The notes: generated by a model not told the origin, from the letters alone. DNA of 64,000 nt from Curtobacterium luteum (GCF_014646995.1 NZ_BMOI01000001.1:583018-647017), one strand, 5' to 3'. Shown: positions 45,001 to 53,855, counted from the stretch's first letter. Numbers and translations are program-made.

Positions 45001-45347
45001 CAGGCCTGCATCCTCATGATCTCGTTGAAGGCGTCGACGCCCTTGTTGCGCACGGCCGCGACGAGCTCGAGCGTGACCTGCGCGCGGGTGGCGGCGATCG
45101 TGGCGTCGTGGATGTCGTCGAGGTTGCCCGTGACGGCCTTGAGCGCGAGCGTCTTCGAGTCGCTCTGCAGCTGCTGGAGACCGTCGACCGCGTTCCCGAG
45201 GCTCGCGGCGAAGCCGTCACCGGACGCACCGGTCGCGGCGGTCGTCCCGATCCCGGCGGCTCCGGCCCCGGTCGCGGCGTCGGTCGCCCCGGCGAAGGCG
45301 CGGGTCATCGCGTTGGTGGTCACACCGTTCACGGCGTCGATGGGCAT
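45000..45347 (-). CDS. fliE: Flagellar hook-basal body protein FliE
   Basis: This 115-residue protein is the MS ring-rod adaptor. The conserved C-terminal helix (DDIHDATIAATRAQVTLELV) is clear, and the N-terminal 45 residues are Ala/Gly/Thr-rich. It overlaps flgC and fliF by one base each (TGATG). Confidence 0.93.
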   Translation of the reverse strand: MPIDAVNGVTTNAMTRAFAGATDAATGAGAAGIGTTAATGASGDGFAASLGNAVDGLQQLQSDSKTLALKAVTGNLDDIHDATIAATRAQVTLELVAAVRNKGVDAFNEIMRMQA

Positions 45348-45742
45348 CAGTTCTTCCCGATCTGCAGTGCCGCCTCGTAGGCGGTCTTCGCACGGTCGAC
45401 CACGGCGGCGTTCGCCTGGTAGCCGCGCTGGGCCATGATGAGGTCCGCCATCTGCGTCCCGAGGTCGATGTCCGGCATGCGGACGTAGCCCTCGGCGTTC
45501 GCGAGCGGGTTGTCCGGGTCGTACGTGACCCGTCCGGCGGCGCTGCCGAACGCGGCACCCTTGACGTAGGCGCCCGAGACGCCGCTGCCCTCCTGCACCT
45601 CGACGTAGCGGGCCTGGAAGGCGGAGTCGTCCATCGACCGGACGGTGTTGACGTTGGCGATGTTGTCGGAGATCGCGTCGAGCCACTTGCGGTGCACGGT
45701 CATGCCGGTGCTCGCGATGCCGATCGCGTCGAACGTGGTCAC
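45347..45742 (-). CDS. flgC: Flagellar basal-body rod protein FlgC
   Basis: This 131-residue proximal rod subunit has the N-terminal rod motif (ASTGMTVHRKWLDAISDNIAN) and a C-terminal helix (DLIMAQRGYQANAAVV). The GTG start overlaps the flgB stop by four bases. Confidence 0.95.
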   Translation of the reverse strand: MTTFDAIGIASTGMTVHRKWLDAISDNIANVNTVRSMDDSAFQARYVEVQEGSGVSGAYVKGAAFGSAAGRVTYDPDNPLANAEGYVRMPDIDLGTQMADLIMAQRGYQANAAVVDRAKTAYEAALQIGKN

Positions 45743-46083
45743 GAGTTCGTCCGCATCGCCGCACGGACGCTGGTGAGCTCGGAGTTCATCGCCTGCGTCG
45801 CGAACTGGTACCGGAGCACGGTGTCGACGTTGGAGAGCGTCTCCTCGTCGAGGTTCACGTTGTTGCCGTTGGTGTTCGTCGGCTCGAGGCTGCGCGCGAC
45901 GGTCGGGGCGGTGGCACCGCTGCCGTCGACGATCGACTGCGCGAGGGCGTCCTCGAACTGGACCTTCTCGGCGTGGTAGTTCGGCGTGTTGATGTTCGCG
46001 ATGTTGTTCGCGATCACCCGCTGCCGCATCGACAGGCCGTCGAGGGCGCTCTGCAGCGCGGCGCTCGTCACGGAATCGAACAC
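45739..46083 (-). CDS. flgB: Flagellar basal-body rod protein FlgB
   Basis: This 114-residue proximal rod subunit has the typical RQRVIANNIANINTPNYHA motif and a C-terminal QFATQAMNSELTSVRAA helix. The GTG start at 46083 opens the 12-gene minus operon that runs to flgE at 35676. A FliA-type promoter lies about 100 bp upstream. Confidence 0.95.
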   Translation of the reverse strand: MFDSVTSAALQSALDGLSMRQRVIANNIANINTPNYHAEKVQFEDALAQSIVDGSGATAPTVARSLEPTNTNGNNVNLDEETLSNVDTVLRYQFATQAMNSELTSVRAAMRTNS

Positions 46084-46181
46084 AGGTGGACCGTCCCCTC
46101 GGTCGACGCCGTCCCCTGACGTCGTCGATGTGCGGTGGCCGATCCGTGGCCGGGTGGTGAGCGATCCGTGCTCGTACGGGT

Positions 46182-46211
46182 CTGTCGGTCGGGGCTCGGC
46201 GGGGCGTTAGG
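46182..46211 (-). promoter_or_regulatory. Probable FliA (sigma-28) promoter of the flgB operon
   Basis: On the minus strand CCTAACG is followed after 16 bases by CCGACAG. The fliC and flgN promoters have the same boxes at 15 bases, and the -10 resembles the general GCCGATAA consensus. It points toward flgB, 99 bp away. Confidence 0.6.
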
Positions 46212-46306
46212 CATCGCCCCGAACGGGGGGCGAGGCGGGTCGGGCGGGTCCGGTCGGGCGGGTCCGGTCGTCGGGTCGGGCCCGGCGCGATCGGGAGGAC
46301 CGCCGT

Positions 46307-46500
46307 CGAACGACCACGCCGCCGTCGTACGACAACGGCCCCGTCGCTCCGTTCAGGCGCCGGCATCACCTCGACGCAACGAACGACCACGCCGCCGTCG
46401 TACGACAACGGCCCCGTCGCTCCGTTCAGGCGCCGGCATCACCTCGACGCAACGAACGACACCGCCGTCGTCGTACGACGACGGACGTGTCGTCGAACAG
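46307..46500. repeat. Intergenic array A: 73-bp tandem units with GTCGTACGAC dyads
   Basis: Two nearly identical 73-bp units (46307-46379 and 46380-46452) are followed by a diverged third (46453-46500). Each begins CGAACGAC and holds a GTCGTACGAC core (46324, 46397 and 46470). In the third unit the dyad extends to a perfect 20-bp palindrome at 46465-46484. The array lies upstream of the flgB promoter and downstream of the fliT-like gene. No ORF is conserved and the period is not a multiple of three, so it is non-coding. Confidence 0.9.
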
Positions 46501-46532
46501 CGTCGGGTGGCGCACCGACCGCCCGGCCCCGC

Positions 46533-46868
46533 CTACGCGGACGCGTCGAGGTACACGGCGCCGCGGGGCTCCCGCGTCGCGTCGACGGCACGCAGCGCGC
46601 CGAGGTGCTCCAGGACGGCGCTGCGTTCGGCCTCGAGCGCCGTCAAGCGGTCCCGCTGCGCGGCCACCAGCCGGGAGGCACGCCCCACCAGCTCCCGCGG
46701 GATCGGTCCCAGCCCGGTCGGCTCGGTCCAGACCGCGGTCGCTCCTGCCGCCGCGGTCGCTCCCGCCGCCGGGCTCGCCGACGCCACCGCCTGCCCGGCG
46801 GCGTCCTGCTCCAGGGAGGCGAGCAGTGCCTCCCAGCCGGCCCGTCGGGCCACGTCGTCAGGCGACAC
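46533..46868 (-). CDS. FliT-like small flagellar protein
   Basis: This 111-residue mostly helical protein lies after fliS. The first 25 residues and the region from about 55 to 95 are helical with heptad-like leucines (RDRLTALEAERSAVLEHL), separated by an Ala/Gly/Thr linker. Place and size suggest the FliD chaperone FliT, but sequence support is thin. The GTG at 46868 overlaps fliS by 11 bases. A longer in-frame start exists. Confidence 0.6.
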   Translation of the reverse strand: MSPDDVARRAGWEALLASLEQDAAGQAVASASPAAGATAAAGATAVWTEPTGLGPIPRELVGRASRLVAAQRDRLTALEAERSAVLEHLGALRAVDATREPRGAVYLDASA

Positions 46869-47340
46869 CGAGCGCACCGCCGGCCGTGTGGCCGGCGCCC
46901 GGCGCGGCGGGAGCCGCCGGCAGCGAGGCGGCAGCATCGTGCCAGGCCTGCCGGAGCGGCTCGAGGATGCGGATGCAGTCGCGGGTGGCCCCGACGTCAC
47001 GGTGCACGTTGGCCGTGATGAGCGACGTGCTCGCGTAGTTGTAGATCGCGAGGAGGCCCTCGCCGCCGTCCCACGCGTCGATCCGCAGCGTCGACGACAG
47101 CTCGCCGACGATCGCCTGCGCGTGCAGGAGCTGCTCGCGCGCGGCCTCCCAGTCGCTGCCGGTCTGCGCGGCCTCGGCGCGGTGCAGGTCGAGCAGCAGC
47201 CGGTCGTAGAGCATCGTGACGAGCTGCGCCGGCGTCGCGGAGAGGACGGCCTCGTTCGTGTACTGCGCGCGGCGCTGGTCCGTCACCGTGCGGGGCTTCG
47301 CGGCCTGCCGGAAGGCGGCGGCCTGGAGGTCGTAGGTCAT
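46858..47340 (-). CDS. fliS: Flagellin export chaperone FliS
   Basis: This 160-residue chaperone caps the flagellin C-terminus before export. It has the family pattern YTNEAVLSATPAQLVTMLYDRLLLDL and the later helix SLITANVHRDVGATRDCIRIL. A short Ala/Pro/Gly tail follows. It starts 11 bp after the fliD stop. Confidence 0.93.
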   Translation of the reverse strand: MTYDLQAAAFRQAAKPRTVTDQRRAQYTNEAVLSATPAQLVTMLYDRLLLDLHRAEAAQTGSDWEAAREQLLHAQAIVGELSSTLRIDAWDGGEGLLAIYNYASTSLITANVHRDVGATRDCIRILEPLRQAWHDAAASLPAAPAAPGAGHTAGGALGVA

Positions 47341-47351
47341 CTCGGTTCCCG

Positions 47352-48758
47352 TCAGGAGCTCGAGCTCGACAGCGTGGCGAGCTGGCCGGAGAGCCAGCTC
47401 GACTGGGACTGGAGCTTGCTGAGGCTGGTCTCGAGCGCCGCGTACTGCGTCTGCAGCGTGGCGCGGCGCATGGTCAGGCGGTCGGTCCAGCTGTCGATCT
47501 GGGTGTTCAGGTCCTTCACGACCGACTGCTGGCCGGAGATCGCGGAGGTGATCGACCCGTCGTACTTGTCCGACGCGCTCGTCGCGACCGCGCCGACCGA
47601 GGCCGCCACGCCCGAGAGCATCGCCTGGGTGCCCGCCGGGTCGGCGGCGAGGGCCTTCTGGAACGCGTCCTCGTCGAAGGTGAAGTCGCCGTCCTTCGTG
47701 ACGACGATCCCGATCGAGGAGGGCGACTTGCCGTTCACCGGAGCCGACATCGCCGAGCTGAGCGCCTGGACGGCCGAGCGGGTCGTGGCGTCGCCGAGCA
47801 GGACCCCCGCGGTGGTCGTCGTGGTCCCGGTCGTGGGGCTGGTCGTGCTCGTGACCCCGGTGTTCGAGCCGTAGTACGCGGTCACGGCGTTCATCGCGTC
47901 GACGAGGCCCTTCGCCACGGCCTGCGCCTTCGTGGTGTCCTGGGCGACGGAGACCGTGACGGGGTCGGCGCTCACCTGGCTGACGGTGACGCTGAGCCCC
48001 GGCAGCAGGTCGGCGAACGTGTTCGACGCGCTCGTGACGGTCTGGGCCGCGGCGGTGCCGGCCCAGAGGGTGACGCTGGCGTCCTTCGCCCGGGTGACGA
48101 CGGCCGCGCCGGTGCCGGCCAGGACGTCGGCCGCGGTGCCGGCGGTGACGTCGGCGCCCGACCCGCGGTAGAGGCTGAACGCGCCGGCGGCCCCCGTCGT
48201 CGTCGAGGTGAGCTGCAGGCGGTAGAGCTTGGTGCCGTCGGTGTCGGTGCCGGCGGCGACCTTCGTCGCGGTGACGCCCGCGCCCGACTTGTTGATCGCG
48301 GAGACCGTGTCGTCGAGGGACCCGGACGCCGGGGTCACGGTGGTCTGCGTGCCGTCGGCCCGGACGATCGTGAGCGGACCGGCGGCGTCGGACCACGTGG
48401 ACATCGCGGCCGTGACGCCGACCTGGGCGGTCGCGGTCGACCCGACGGTGAACCTGACGGACCCGGCCGATGCACCCGTGCCGGTCGTCGCGGTGACGCC
48501 CGCGGACGACGAGGTCGCCGCGAACACGTCGAGGGAGGTGGCCTTCGCGGCGTCGGACGCCTTGCTGGCCAGGGTCTGCACGAGGCCGTTGATCGTCTGC
48601 AGTGACGAGATGAACGAGTTGGTCGTGGTGACCTTGTTCTTCAGCAGGGTCTGCGGGACCTGCTCGATCGACATCAACGAGTTGATGAGGTCGGTGGTCT
48701 TGAGGCCACTGACGAGGCCGTCGATCGCGAGCGACGACGCCGAGGACACGGACGACAC
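47352..48758 (-). CDS. fliD: Flagellar filament cap protein FliD
   Basis: This 468-residue protein forms the cap at the filament tip. The N-terminal region (LAIDGLVSGLKTTDLINSLMSIEQ) and the C-terminal coiled coil (DRLTMRRATLQTQYAALETSLSKLQSQSSWLSGQ, given here only as the family feature near residues 425-460) fit FliD. The GTG start has an AAGGAG site. It lies downstream of fliC with a likely partial terminator between them. Confidence 0.94.
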   Translation of the reverse strand: MSSVSSASSLAIDGLVSGLKTTDLINSLMSIEQVPQTLLKNKVTTTNSFISSLQTINGLVQTLASKASDAAKATSLDVFAATSSSAGVTATTGTGASAGSVRFTVGSTATAQVGVTAAMSTWSDAAGPLTIVRADGTQTTVTPASGSLDDTVSAINKSGAGVTATKVAAGTDTDGTKLYRLQLTSTTTGAAGAFSLYRGSGADVTAGTAADVLAGTGAAVVTRAKDASVTLWAGTAAAQTVTSASNTFADLLPGLSVTVSQVSADPVTVSVAQDTTKAQAVAKGLVDAMNAVTAYYGSNTGVTSTTSPTTGTTTTTAGVLLGDATTRSAVQALSSAMSAPVNGKSPSSIGIVVTKDGDFTFDEDAFQKALAADPAGTQAMLSGVAASVGAVATSASDKYDGSITSAISGQQSVVKDLNTQIDSWTDRLTMRRATLQTQYAALETSLSKLQSQSSWLSGQLATLSSSSS

Positions 48759-48790
48759 GCGCGCTCCTTCAGACGGGACGGGAGGGGTGC

Positions 48791-48830
48791 GGCGCCCACC
48801 GGGACACCCGAACGGTACCGGTGGACGCCG
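48791..48830 (-). terminator. Hairpin after fliC
   Basis: GGCGTCCACCGG pairs with CCGGTGGGCGCC (with G-U pairs) in the 81-bp gap between fliC and fliD, read on the minus strand. It would favour high flagellin transcript levels over fliD-fliS by partial termination. Confidence 0.6.
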
Positions 48831-48839
48831 CCGGGTTCA

Positions 48840-49685
48840 CTAGCGGAGGAGCGAGAGCACACCCTGCGTGCTCTGGTTCGCCTGCGCGAGCATCGAGGTG
48901 CCGGCCTGGCTGAGGATGTTGTCGCGCGTGTACTTGACCATCTCCTCTGCCATGTCGACGTCGGTGATGCGCGAGCCGGCCGCGGTGAGGTTCTCCTTGG
49001 CCACGTTCGTCACGTTGATGGCGTGGTCGAAGCGGTTCTGGATGGCACCGATGTTCGAACGAGCGGACGAGACGTCCTTGATCTGCGCGTCGATCGCGGT
49101 GATCGACGCCTGCGCGTCGGCCGCCGAGTCGAACTTGAGCGCGGCGACGGCGGTCGAGACCGTCTTCACGTTCGCACCCGACAGGTCGACGGTGATCTGG
49201 CTCGCGGCGTCGCCGTTCGCGCCGACCTGGAAGTTCAGCTTGCCGTCGCCTGCGGTGCCGGCGGTGCCGTCGAGCAGGTTGATGCCGTTGAAGTTCGTCG
49301 AGTCGGCGATCCGGCCGAGTTCGGCGCTGAGCTGCGTCACCTCGGTCGAGATCGCGGTGCGCGAGTCCGCGTTGTTCGAGTCGTTGCCCGCCTGCACGGC
49401 GAGGTCACGGACACGCTGGAGGATGGCGTGCGTCTCGGTGAGACCGCCTTCCGCCGTCTGCACGACCGAGATGCCGTCCTGGGCGTTGCGGGCGGCGACC
49501 GTGAGGCCACCGACCTGGGACTTCAGCCCCTCGGAGATCGACAGACCGGCAGCGTCGTCGGCAGCACGGTTGATGCGGAGACCCGACGAGAGCTTCTCGA
49601 GGGACTTCGACAGGTCGTTCTGCGTCGCGTTGAGGTTCCGGTACGTGTTGAGTGCCGAGAGGTTGGTGTTGATGGACATACCCAT
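48840..49685 (-). CDS. fliC: Flagellin
   Basis: This 281-residue filament subunit has the conserved N-terminal (NTNLSALNTYRNLNATQNDLSKSLEKLSSGLRIN region, 5-40) and C-terminal (TRDNILSQAGTSMLAQANQS region, 250-275) helices and a short variable middle of about 60 residues. The ATG has a strong CGGAGGA site. It has its own FliA-type promoter and a terminator hairpin, and is the only flagellin gene in the window. Confidence 0.96.
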   Translation of the reverse strand: MGMSINTNLSALNTYRNLNATQNDLSKSLEKLSSGLRINRAADDAAGLSISEGLKSQVGGLTVAARNAQDGISVVQTAEGGLTETHAILQRVRDLAVQAGNDSNNADSRTAISTEVTQLSAELGRIADSTNFNGINLLDGTAGTAGDGKLNFQVGANGDAASQITVDLSGANVKTVSTAVAALKFDSAADAQASITAIDAQIKDVSSARSNIGAIQNRFDHAINVTNVAKENLTAAGSRITDVDMAEEMVKYTRDNILSQAGTSMLAQANQSTQGVLSLLR

Positions 49686-49747
49686 GGTGTGTTCCTCCGT
49701 GAATCCTTGGGTTCGGTGCCTGCCCGTCCATGGGCTGACACGGGTGA

Positions 49748-49776
49748 CTCTCGGCCGCTGGCGTCGAGTCGTTAGG
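49748..49776 (-). promoter_or_regulatory. FliA (sigma-28) promoter of fliC
   Basis: On the minus strand CCTAACG, then 15 bases, then CCGAGAG lies 63 bp upstream of the flagellin ATG. The arrangement equals TAA...N...GCCGA of sigma-28 promoters and matches the flgN promoter with identical spacing. Confidence 0.72.
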
Positions 49777-49807
49777 TGCCCGTCCGGAAAAGTTCCGGCG
49801 GGACGTC

Positions 49808-50626
49808 TCAGCCGGCCGCCGGCACCGTGGGGACGGTGGCGTCGTGCACGGCGCGGGCCACCCCGGCGGCGGCGTTGGCGGCCACCTTCGCGAGGTAGGC
49901 GCTCCGACGGGCCGCGGTGGTCCGGGACGCCGGCTCGGGGGTCGCCCCGCCGTCGCCGTAGTGCGTGGCGAGGCCGTCGCGGAGCAGCCGCATCGCCTCG
50001 GAGCGCTGCTGCGAGACGGCGGAGTGCGTGATGCCGAGCTCGGCGGCCACGTCCGTGACCGAGCGGTCGCCGAAGTAGACGGCCTCCACGATGAAACGCA
50101 TGCGCTCCGGCAGTGCCTCGACGGCGGCGCGCAGGTAGCGGCGCTTCTCCGTCTCGAGCAGGTCGTCGCCCGGGAGCACGACGTCCGCGGCCACGACGTC
50201 GTGCACGGTCTCGTCGATCGCGGTCACGGTGCGGCCGGCGTCGTTCATGGCGTCGGCAGCGGTCTGCCGGTCGACACCCATCGCGTCGGCGATCTCCTGC
50301 ACGCCGACCGAGCGGCCGAGTCGGGCGGAGAGCGCCTCCTGGGTGGCGAGGGTCTCGCGGATCCGCTTCCGGGTCCCGCGCGAGGCCCAGTCGGCGGAGC
50401 GCATGTCGTCGGCGATGGCGCCGGTGATCCGGGTGCGGGCGTACGCGCCGAACGGCACGCCGAGCGTCGGGTCGAACGCGTCCGCGGCGGCGACGAGGGC
50501 GAGGGAACCGACGGCCGCGAGGTCGTCGCGGTCGAGGTGTGTGGCGCGGGCCCGGACGTCGGCGACGATGTAGCCGACGAGCGGGAGCTGCTCGACGATC
50601 ATCGTGTTGCGTTCAGTGCGGTCCAT
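49808..50626 (-). CDS. fliA: Flagellar sigma factor FliA (sigma-28)
   Basis: This 272-residue sigma-70 family factor directs late flagellar promoters. Region 2 (GSLALVAAADAFDPTLGVPFGAYARTRI region, 40-70), region 3 and region 4 (VTDVAAELGITHSAVSQQRSEAMRLLR region, about 205-232) are evident. A 40-residue Ala-rich C-terminal extension is unusual. The ATG at 50626 was chosen by homology. It is divergent from flgN, and no flgM anti-sigma gene is visible. Confidence 0.92.
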   Translation of the reverse strand: MDRTERNTMIVEQLPLVGYIVADVRARATHLDRDDLAAVGSLALVAAADAFDPTLGVPFGAYARTRITGAIADDMRSADWASRGTRKRIRETLATQEALSARLGRSVGVQEIADAMGVDRQTAADAMNDAGRTVTAIDETVHDVVAADVVLPGDDLLETEKRRYLRAAVEALPERMRFIVEAVYFGDRSVTDVAAELGITHSAVSQQRSEAMRLLRDGLATHYGDGGATPEPASRTTAARRSAYLAKVAANAAAGVARAVHDATVPTVPAAG

Positions 50627-50802
50627 GCTGCTGATCCCCTGCTCGACCTGAAGCCCGTCCGTGGGTCGCCCGTCGGTGGGCACGACGAACACCGGCCGCG
50701 ACCGGCCGGAACGTACGTCGAAGACCGCCCGGGTCCCTCCGGGCGAGCACCTGGCGTCCCTGCGACGCGTGCCGGGTCTGTCCCCCGGGGTGCGTTCTGA
50801 AT

Positions 50803-50810
50803 GTATCGGC
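50803..50810 (-). promoter_or_regulatory. Possible FliA -10 element upstream of fliA
   Basis: On the minus strand GCCGATAC matches the sigma-28 -10 closely, 177 bp upstream of the fliA start. The -35 is weak. It may be an autoregulated promoter. The rest of the 435-bp fliA-flgN gap contains the flgN promoter and no gene. Confidence 0.4.
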
Positions 50811-50981
50811 TGAGAAGGCACTGAACAGGCCCTCATCCGTACCCAAAGCGGGGGTGACCGGGCCGGATCGGCGTCCGCATTTGTGGGGACCCGGGCCCCG
50901 GTACGCGCTGTTCTGTCCCCCGATCGGGTCCGGACGGGAGGCCCGGGGTACGTCCGCCCCGTCGGTCGGGTCGCGCGGACC

Positions 50982-51010
50982 GCTTACGTCCGGAGCAGCG
51001 GGACCGATAG
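50982..51010 (+). promoter_or_regulatory. FliA (sigma-28) promoter of flgN-flgK-flgL-fliW
   Basis: GCTTACG, 15 bases, CCGATAG lies 51 bp upstream of the flgN ATG. The spacing is the same as for fliC, and the -10 region GACCGATAG is close to the general consensus. Confidence 0.68.
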
Positions 51011-51061
51011 CACCCCGTGTCCGCCGGATGACGGACAGGACCACCACCCCGGGAGGAGCTG

Positions 51062-51547
51062 ATGAGCGTGAACGACCTGTCCGCCGTACTGTGGCGCGAG
51101 CGTGAACTGCTCGAACTGCTCACGTTCAAGCTCGAGGAGGAGCAGCTCCTGCTCGCCGCCGGACGCTCCCGCTGGGTGTCGCAAGCCAGCCGCGAGGTCG
51201 AGCAGGTCCTCGAACGCCTCCGCAGCACCGGCCTCGAGCGCGCCGCGTCGAGCGCCGAGGTCGCCGAGGAGTGGGGCGTCGCCGCCGACGCTCCCCTGCG
51301 CGACGTCGTCGCGGCGGCACCGAGCGGCCCCTGGGGCGAGATCCTCGCCGCCCACCTGACCGCGATGGTCGAGCTGACGACGCACATCGGCGCGCTCCGC
51401 GACGAGAACGATCGCTTCCTCCGCGCCGCCGCCCACGCGACCGAGGAGACCCTCGCGGGCACGGTCGGGTCGCCGGCGACGTACGACGCCTCCGGCGCGA
51501 GCGGCTCCGGCTCCGACGGCGCACGGCTCTTCGAGGGGAACCTGTAG
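51062..51547 (+). CDS. flgN: Flagellar chaperone FlgN
   Basis: This 161-residue helical chaperone serves the hook-filament junction proteins FlgK and FlgL. Two long helices (about 5-60 and 85-130) with WRERELLELLTFKLEEEQLLL and LRDENDRFLRAA are typical. A Ser/Gly tail follows. The ATG has GGGAGGAG upstream. It is two bases before flgK. Confidence 0.9.
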   Translation: MSVNDLSAVLWRERELLELLTFKLEEEQLLLAAGRSRWVSQASREVEQVLERLRSTGLERAASSAEVAEEWGVAADAPLRDVVAAAPSGPWGEILAAHLTAMVELTTHIGALRDENDRFLRAAAHATEETLAGTVGSPATYDASGASGSGSDGARLFEGNL

Positions 51548-51549
51548 TC

Positions 51550-52971
51550 GTGGTCAGCACCTTCGGATCCCTCGCGACCGCGTACTCCGGCCTCGCCGCG
51601 GCCCGTGCCGGCATCGACGTCACGGGACAGAACATCGCGAACGCCGGGACGACCGGCTACACCCGGCAGCGCGTCACGCAGTCGTCCGTCCCCGCCGTGC
51701 AGACCGGGTTCGTGCGGGGCACCGCGGCCCTCGCCGGGCAGGGCGTCTCCGTCGACGGCATCGCCCGGCTGGGGTCCCTCACGCTCGACGCAGGCGTCCG
51801 CGTCGCCGCCGGGTCCTCCGCGTACGCCGACGCCCGTGCGACCGCCCTGAGCGCGCTCGAGACCGGCCTGCAGGAACCCGGCACGAACGGCCTCGCCGCG
51901 AAGCTCGACGCCTTCTGGTCGGCCTGGGGCGGGGTCGCAGCGCACCCCGCCGACCCCGGCGCCGCGAGCACGCTCCTCGGGGCCGCCGGCACGGTCGCGT
52001 CGACCCTCGCGAGCGGCTCGAAGGCGCTCGACCAGCAGTGGTCGACCACGCGGGCCACCGTCGCGTCGCAGGTCACGCAGCTCAACGACGCGGCGAAGCA
52101 GGTCGCCGACCTCAACGGGCAGATCCGGTCCGCCCTCGCCGCGGGCGGGAACGCCAACGAGCTCGTCGACCAGCGCGACCAGCTCACCGAGCAGATCGCG
52201 TCCCTCGCCGGCGGCACCGTCCGGACGAACGCGGACGGGACGGCGGACGTGCTCATCGGCGGCAACCCGATCGTGCAGGGCACCGACGCCCGTGCGGTCG
52301 CGCTCGGCGGTGCCACGGCGCTGCACGACGGCGCCGCGGTGACGCTGACCTGGACGTCGGGACAGGCCGGCGCCGTCACGCTGTCCGGCGGGTCGATCGG
52401 CGGTGCGCTGTCGCTCCTGGCACCCGCGAACGCGCAGGGCACCGGTGGCGCACTCGCGCAGGCATCGGCCTCGTACGACGCCGTCGCGACGAAGCTCGCG
52501 GCCGCGGTCAACGCCGTCCACACCACCGGCACCACTCCGGACGGCACCACGGGCGCGGCGTTCTTCGCCCTCGCGGCCGGCGTCCCGGCGGCCCAGGGGT
52601 TCTCGGTCGTGCCGACCGACGCCGGTGGCCTCGCGACCCGGAACGCGGCGGGCGAGCTCGACGACTCGTTCGCCGACGCGCTCTCGCGACTCGGCGCGTC
52701 CGCCGACGGCCCGGACGCGGCCTGGGCGACCTTCGTGACGGGGGTGGGCAGTGCCTCCCGGTCGGCCGCGTCGGAGTCGACGCTCACCGGACTCGCCCTG
52801 ACCAGCGCGCGCACGCAGCAGCAGTCCGGCGCGGGCGTGGACCTCGACGAGGAGAACGTCAACCTGCTGAGCTACCAGCACGCCTACCAGGGCGCCGCGC
52901 GCGTCCTGACCGCCGTCGACGAGATGCTCGACACCCTCATCAACCGCGTCGGCCTCGTCGGCAGGAGCTGA
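51550..52971 (+). CDS. flgK: Hook-filament junction protein FlgK
   Basis: This 473-residue protein has the rod-type N-terminus (YSGLAAARAGIDVTGQNIANAGTTGYTRQRV region), a central domain with QVTQLNDAAKQVADLNGQI, and the C-terminal VNLLSYQHAYQGAARVL helix. The GTG start follows the flgN stop by two bases with GAGGGG upstream. Confidence 0.95.
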   Translation: MVSTFGSLATAYSGLAAARAGIDVTGQNIANAGTTGYTRQRVTQSSVPAVQTGFVRGTAALAGQGVSVDGIARLGSLTLDAGVRVAAGSSAYADARATALSALETGLQEPGTNGLAAKLDAFWSAWGGVAAHPADPGAASTLLGAAGTVASTLASGSKALDQQWSTTRATVASQVTQLNDAAKQVADLNGQIRSALAAGGNANELVDQRDQLTEQIASLAGGTVRTNADGTADVLIGGNPIVQGTDARAVALGGATALHDGAAVTLTWTSGQAGAVTLSGGSIGGALSLLAPANAQGTGGALAQASASYDAVATKLAAAVNAVHTTGTTPDGTTGAAFFALAAGVPAAQGFSVVPTDAGGLATRNAAGELDDSFADALSRLGASADGPDAAWATFVTGVGSASRSAASESTLTGLALTSARTQQQSGAGVDLDEENVNLLSYQHAYQGAARVLTAVDEMLDTLINRVGLVGRS

Positions 52972-52973
52972 AC

Positions 52974-53855
52974 ATGATCACCCGGGTGACCACCCAGATG
53001 TCGATGGCCGCCGCCAGCGCGCGGCTGCAGGCCGGTGCGGCGAAGGTCGCGCAGCTCACCGACCAGGCGACCACGCTCAAGAACATCTCGCGACCGTCCG
53101 ACGACCCGATCGGCACCGGGACGTCGATGCAGGTGCGCAAGGAGCAGGCCGCGAACGCGCAGTACGCCCGCAACGCGGACGACGCCGTCGGCTGGCTCGC
53201 CACGACCGACAGCACGCTGACCTCGGTGTACTCCGTCCTGACGAACATCCGCGACCTCACGGTGCAGGCGGCGAACTCCGGCACCATGAGCGACACGGAC
53301 CGCGACGCGTTCGTCACCGAGTTCCGGTCCCTGAAGTCCGACCTCGAGGCGCGCGCGAACGCCACCTACGGCACGCGCAGCGTCTTCGCCGGCGCCTCCA
53401 CCGCGTCGGCCGCGTACGACCCCGCCACCGGGTTCGCCACCTCGGGCACCGCGGTCTCGCGGCGGCTCGGGGACGACGCCACGGTCCGGGTCGACACCCC
53501 GGGCGCGGCCGTCTTCGGCTCCGGCTCGTCGTCGGTGTTCGCCGTCATCGACTCGATCGTCTCCGACCTGCAGAACGGCGTGAACGTGAACCCCAGGCTG
53601 AACGACGTCGACGGCGCGCTCGACACCGTGCGCGCGGCGCAGGCGGACGTCGGTGTCCGGCACGCCACCGCCCTCAGCGCGCAGGACTCGTTGAAGACCG
53701 CGTCCGTGGCGCTCGAGGGGCGTCGCTCGGACGTCGAGGACAAGGACCTCGCGAAGGCCGTCCTCGACCTCCAGGTGCAGCAGACCAACTACCAGGCAGC
53801 CCTCGCCGTGACCGCGAAGGTGCTGCAGCCGACCCTGATGGACTACCTCCGATGA
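52974..53855 (+). CDS. flgL: Hook-filament junction protein FlgL
   Basis: This 293-residue flagellin-like junction protein opens with RVTTQMSMAAASARLQAG and has ISRPSDDPIGTGTSMQVR, the hallmark of FlgL. The C-terminal helix LQVQQTNYQAALAVTAKV is present. The ATG has an AGGAG site, and the stop overlaps fliW by four bases. Confidence 0.95.
   Translation: MITRVTTQMSMAAASARLQAGAAKVAQLTDQATTLKNISRPSDDPIGTGTSMQVRKEQAANAQYARNADDAVGWLATTDSTLTSVYSVLTNIRDLTVQAANSGTMSDTDRDAFVTEFRSLKSDLEARANATYGTRSVFAGASTASAAYDPATGFATSGTAVSRRLGDDATVRVDTPGAAVFGSGSSSVFAVIDSIVSDLQNGVNVNPRLNDVDGALDTVRAAQADVGVRHATALSAQDSLKTASVALEGRRSDVEDKDLAKAVLDLQVQQTNYQAALAVTAKVLQPTLMDYLR

Noticed and set aside
46307..46500. CRISPR array
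   Set aside because: Units are repeated along their whole length, there are no unique spacers, the dyads are short and no cas gene is near. The same applies to the arrays at 54252 and 59173.
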